Below, in pieces: positions 60,425 through 64,000 of a stretch of DNA of 64,000 nt. Source of the stretch: Ignelater luminosus (Eukaryota > Arthropoda > Insecta > Coleoptera > Elateridae); contig VTPC01008693.1 of assembly GCA_011009095.1 (NCBI GenBank), positions 62,001-126,000 on the forward strand, given 5' to 3'. The stretch's first letter is position 1, and each line of letters starts with the position of its first letter. The position numbers and the translations under genes were made by a program. The notes under the pieces were generated by a model, which saw only the letters and a program-made list of their open reading frames with translations, searched no databases and was not told the origin of the DNA.

Positions 60425-61188
60425 AAGGTCAAGTGCAACAATACGGCGAGGTGAATCAGTTGGGTGGCGTCTTCGTAAACGGGCGTCCGCTTCCAAATGC
60501 CGTACGTCTTCGGATCGTCGAGCTTTCACAAGTGGGTATCCGACCATGTGATATATCTAGACAACTGCGTGTTTCGCACGGATGCGTCTCGAAAATCTTG
60601 GCAAGATACCACGAGACGGGTTCTATTCTGCCTGGTGCAATAGGCGGCTCAAAACCTCGGGTGACAACACCAAAAGTGGTGGCGTATATAAAAGAACTAA
60701 AACAAAAAGATCCGGGAATATTCGCCTGGGAAATCAGAGACAGACTTCTATCTGATGGAATCTGTGACAAATATAATGTTCCTTCTGTTAGTTCGATTAG
60801 CCGAATTTTAAGAAATAAAATAGGATCGCTAGTGCATCCGTCGGCGCACTCCCATTCGCTTTATAACGCTATTTATCCTAGTTACCCATATCCTCAACAA
60901 AAGTTACAATCACCCCCGCCTCAAAGACCTACAGGACCCCATTGGCCTAGTCCGCATACCGTTTCGGATATCTTAGCTGGCGTGCATTCTGCCGCTTTTA
61001 GGCCACCCCATTCGCCAGCAGCTGCAGCGCTTCCCCCAGGACCATCGCCACCGGGAACAGACCATAGTGCTCAAAATTATAATTATTATATGTATTTGCA
61101 GTCGGGAAACACGGCCGCTGCTATGCATATGGTTAACAGTGGTATAACTCATCCGACTTTAACACCCACGCCCGGGTCGCATATTTGA
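60425..61188 (+). CDS. Poxm: Poxm (pox meso) 3' coding exon: paired-domain transcription factor
   Basis: Nuclear DNA-binding protein of the Pax1/9 class; in Drosophila it acts in mesoderm patterning and muscle founder identity. The exon enters with the frame ...[19 protein letters not shown]. The paired domain (127 residues, about 60445-60825) is complete, with [48 protein letters not shown] and [12 protein letters not shown]. The octapeptide HTVSDILA (60955-60978) recruits Groucho-type repressors in this family. No homeodomain follows, as expected for this class. The Pro/Ala-rich tail has [10 protein letters not shown] near its end, a feature that I associate with Poxm. Stop TGA at 61186-61188. 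The initiator ATG is in an exon not identified. This is the only host gene seen. Confidence 0.95.
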
Positions 61189-61640
61189 GATAAAGGTGTA
61201 TGATAACTTTTATTACTATTATTAATTTCTAATTATGAGGACAATTAAGTGAGAAATTTGAAAATTTAATTTTTAATTCAAATGGGTGTGCTAGAAAATT
61301 AAGAATGTAATCAACGTTAGTGTTTTTGATTTAATAGACTTCTTAAGTAAATTGGTAACGTGATAAATGACGAAAATTAGTGTTCTTTGTTATCTTGTAT
61401 TTATTATACAAACAAAGAAATAAATTGTGCGGATTTTTACAAGAGATAACAAATTAGTGTCTAATTTTAGTCATTAAGAGGAAGAATTAAGTGTAATAAC
61501 AAGAAATGTTTTTATTGTTACATTTTCCTAATTTGAATTTTGTACAAAATAGAAACAGAATGATTAACATAATAAGTGAAAAAGGTATCGTAGGTAGGTT
61601 AATAAGTAAAACTGCATTCTAAGAAAAAAAGACAAATAAA
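61189..61640 (+). promoter_or_regulatory. Poxm: Poxm 3' UTR with candidate poly(A) signals
   Basis: AATAAA occurs at 61419-61424, about 230 bp after the stop codon, and again at 61635-61640. Either could direct 3'-end processing; no cleavage site can be told from sequence alone. Confidence 0.5.
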
Positions 61641-64000
61641 TTTCTTGATTTTATTTTAGGATTTAGAAAAGAAGAGAATAGCATTATTAGACAATGTAAT
61701 TTGCCACCAAATAATACTTTTGTCTGTTATTATAAATTTGTTTTGCATTTTGTGTGGAAATAAGGCTAAGTTTATTATATATAAAAGGTGCAGCTATTTT
61801 TAGACTGTTTACTACCAATTTAAAAAATTTATAATTTCTTAAATAACCAGTCAGTGGTAGGGAGTTGAACCCAAAATTAATTTTAATACTTCTAAGTTTG
61901 CAGTTAACCCCATGAAACGCAGTTGGACCTAAAGAGTTCACAGTAATAATCAGAACTGAAAATTATATATGATGAATACTATCACCACTCACCAACCGAC
62001 ATATTGCAAAAAAGAACTAAAAATTAGTTTAAAATCATAATTTTTAGGACGGGTTGTTCAGATTGTTCAAATTCAAATTTTAATCTAGGTTCAAGTGCAT
62101 AGAAATAATTTTTACAACGATCGTTTCTATGCAGTTGAACTTGAAATGGACAATAGGTTTTTAATTAATTAATTAATTGAGCCCAATTAGAACTACAGTG
62201 ACCAATAAGAGAAACTAGTCTGCTGATACATATTTACAACATGGAGCTTTCTATGGATTTTGTCTAAATAAAAGCTTATAATTATTATTGATGTATGGTC
62301 TTGTCTGTATCACTGCATTACTGAATTTAGAATCTTTTTCAACTGTCACCTTTTTTGGACTTGAAGCGATTTTTTTAGCAGGGAAGAAAGTTTGCAGACT
62401 TTTAGGGTAGTAATGATGATAGATTAAGGTTAAAAAGATTCATGAATCCATGTGATATAATTATTTTGAACTTTTAATGTAAAAAACAAAATATTCAAGT
62501 CATGACCACTCGAAACTTGTGAAGCCTTTAAATTTTCTTATAATTCTAAATGGGAGATCTATTATTGAGGGTTACTCTCCTGCTAGAAATTAAAATAAAT
62601 ATCCCCAAAAAATAAAAATCCCCACTTTTAATATCTTCATTTTTTTTTTATTAATGTAGATATTACTCATTGAATAAAACTCAAAGTAACAATCCAAACG
62701 TCTAAAGAGCATTGCATTTGCTCTAAGGCTGCTGCGTTGGAGGCTATCATGCATTGTGTTTGCACTGATACGGCTGGATTCCATATCAAAAATGTTTGCT
62801 GGTCAGAGGTTGCAATTATATTTTCAGAGGGTATCAAAATAGCGTTAAGAGGAATTATTCTAACTGAGAACCTGTTCTTAGACCCCTTGAGATCCTTTTT
62901 ATTATTTACGATTTTGTCTCCAAAGGTTATACAAGAATAAAGAACTAAACCAAAATCATCAAAATTTACTATTTTGCTTGACGTAAGAAACTCATTTTTA
63001 TAGATCAAAATTGAATGAAAAACATTGCAAATACTCACCAATCGCTATAACATTTGAGAACGTGTTAGATAGAGAGACCCATGCAGGTTTTGATTGATTT
63101 TTTTAAATTAAAATAAAATGTAACAGTTGCATCTTAAGCATTTGTCATGCTGTTTTCAAGACGTATCGAAATTTGGCTCGATTTTTTTATAATTTATATT
63201 TTAAACTAAACTTGAAAATTTGTCTTCATTTTCATCGTTAAAATAAGTTTATGTTTTGAAGAGATATATAAAAGATGCAGCCATTAAAATGTAGGATAGA
63301 AACTCATTATAAGTCATGGCTTACCGCGGAATCAAAATATTTTAGTAGAGTGAAAAGTAAAAAAAAGAATAGAAATCGAAAGAAACAGAATATTCTCAGG
63401 AAAATCCACAAGAAACATACAATACTATCGATCTAGTAAATGGTATACAAAAGATTGTGGAAGGAGAAGAAAAAAACAAATACATAGATAGAAAAATAAT
63501 CACTAAATAATTTTAAGGAGTACTATAAACACAAGAAGAGTCACTATGGAGTATGGGAATGGCAAAAAAACAAACAAGAAGAACGTATTAAAAATTACAT
63601 AAAGATATCAATAGGCACATGCAATCTTGAAGAATAGACATATTAATATACTTTTAAAATAAGGGGTTAAATGCTAAATTCAGACATATTCCAAAAACAT
63701 AATGTCAAGAATGGAAAAAGAGCATAACTAGTTAATGTTGTTATGAAGTTATTCAGACAACTAATAGCAAACATACAAGGAACAATACAACAAAAACAGA
63801 AACAACAAATATTGAGAGAAAAGAAGATCGACAAGAACAAAAAACTGTTAAATGTATTAAATTTGAAGTATTTCTTGAGCTTACCCATATCAAATGTTTT
63901 ATTGCTAATACGTCTTTAAAATAACTCAGACCAATAGTTCAATTTTCTGGCACTTACAGTCTTTCGTTCCTGTCACCAAATATGATATTCTCTCTAAAAC
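61641..64000. other. AT-rich DNA downstream of Poxm
   Basis: A small inverted repeat lies at 62089-62140 (17-bp arms, one mismatch, 18-nt loop) and an AATT-type simple repeat at 62160-62178. No motif-bearing frame or transposon end was recognised to the end of the window. Confidence 0.4.

Noticed and set aside
62590-63041. Overlapping minus-strand frames of 64 and 124 codons
   Set aside because: No recognisable motif; the region shows no splice context linking it to Poxm.

Overview
The window is AT-rich insect DNA with one host gene at its right edge and dozens of transposon copies and relics in the rest. The host gene is the paired-box gene Poxm (pox meso, the Pax1/9-class gene of arthropods). 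Its large 3' coding exon lies at 60425-61188 (+). It carries the whole paired domain, an octapeptide and no homeodomain. The start codon must lie in an upstream exon that I could not find, so part of the 60 kb to the left may be Poxm intron or upstream regulatory DNA. The gene and the TE mix (mauritiana- and irritans-type mariners, hAT, Jockey-type LINE) point to an insect with a large TE-rich genome. A beetle is my guess, not a demonstrated assignment.

Layout: a 70-bp near-perfect palindrome (389-552); a LINE (2300-4565, -) carrying a truncated hAT fragment (3492-4273); mauritiana mariner copy 1 (5465-6737, +); a very decayed mariner trace (about 10.0-10.3 kb); a 1.07-kb element with long terminal inverted repeats and internal 528-bp tandem units (12453-13523); a decayed mariner (14112-15315, -); a degenerate repeat cluster (18.16-18.53 kb); mauritiana mariner copy 2 (18877-20148, -) inside a 20-bp minisatellite; two relics of one poorly named transposase-like family (20.95-23.64 kb and 26.5-28.07 kb, both +); an intact irritans-type mariner (31444-32736, +) with an uninterrupted 349-residue transposase; a tRNA-like fragment (33.03-33.10 kb); a second degenerate repeat cluster (35.0-35.8 kb); a transposon-associated protein relic (39.06-39.5 kb, -); a frameshifted mariner (41551-42842, -); a hAT element (43605-45404, +) holding a LINE tail; a decayed mariner (46.2-46.77 kb, -); a 4.6-kb block bounded by an inverted 16-bp motif and containing a MITE, 96-bp tandem repeats and a Jockey fragment (46.8-51.4 kb); a ZMYM1-like hAT (52.9-55.0 kb, +); a third repeat/hAT-end mosaic (55.5-56.4 kb); then non-repetitive-looking DNA up to Poxm.

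The elements do not work together as a pathway. What stands out is history: at least six mariner copies of at least three lineages at every stage of decay, two nested insertions with open-frame fusions, and two sister mariner copies whose disabling deletions fall at different places. All family assignments come from motifs read by eye in translated sequence; no database was searched.
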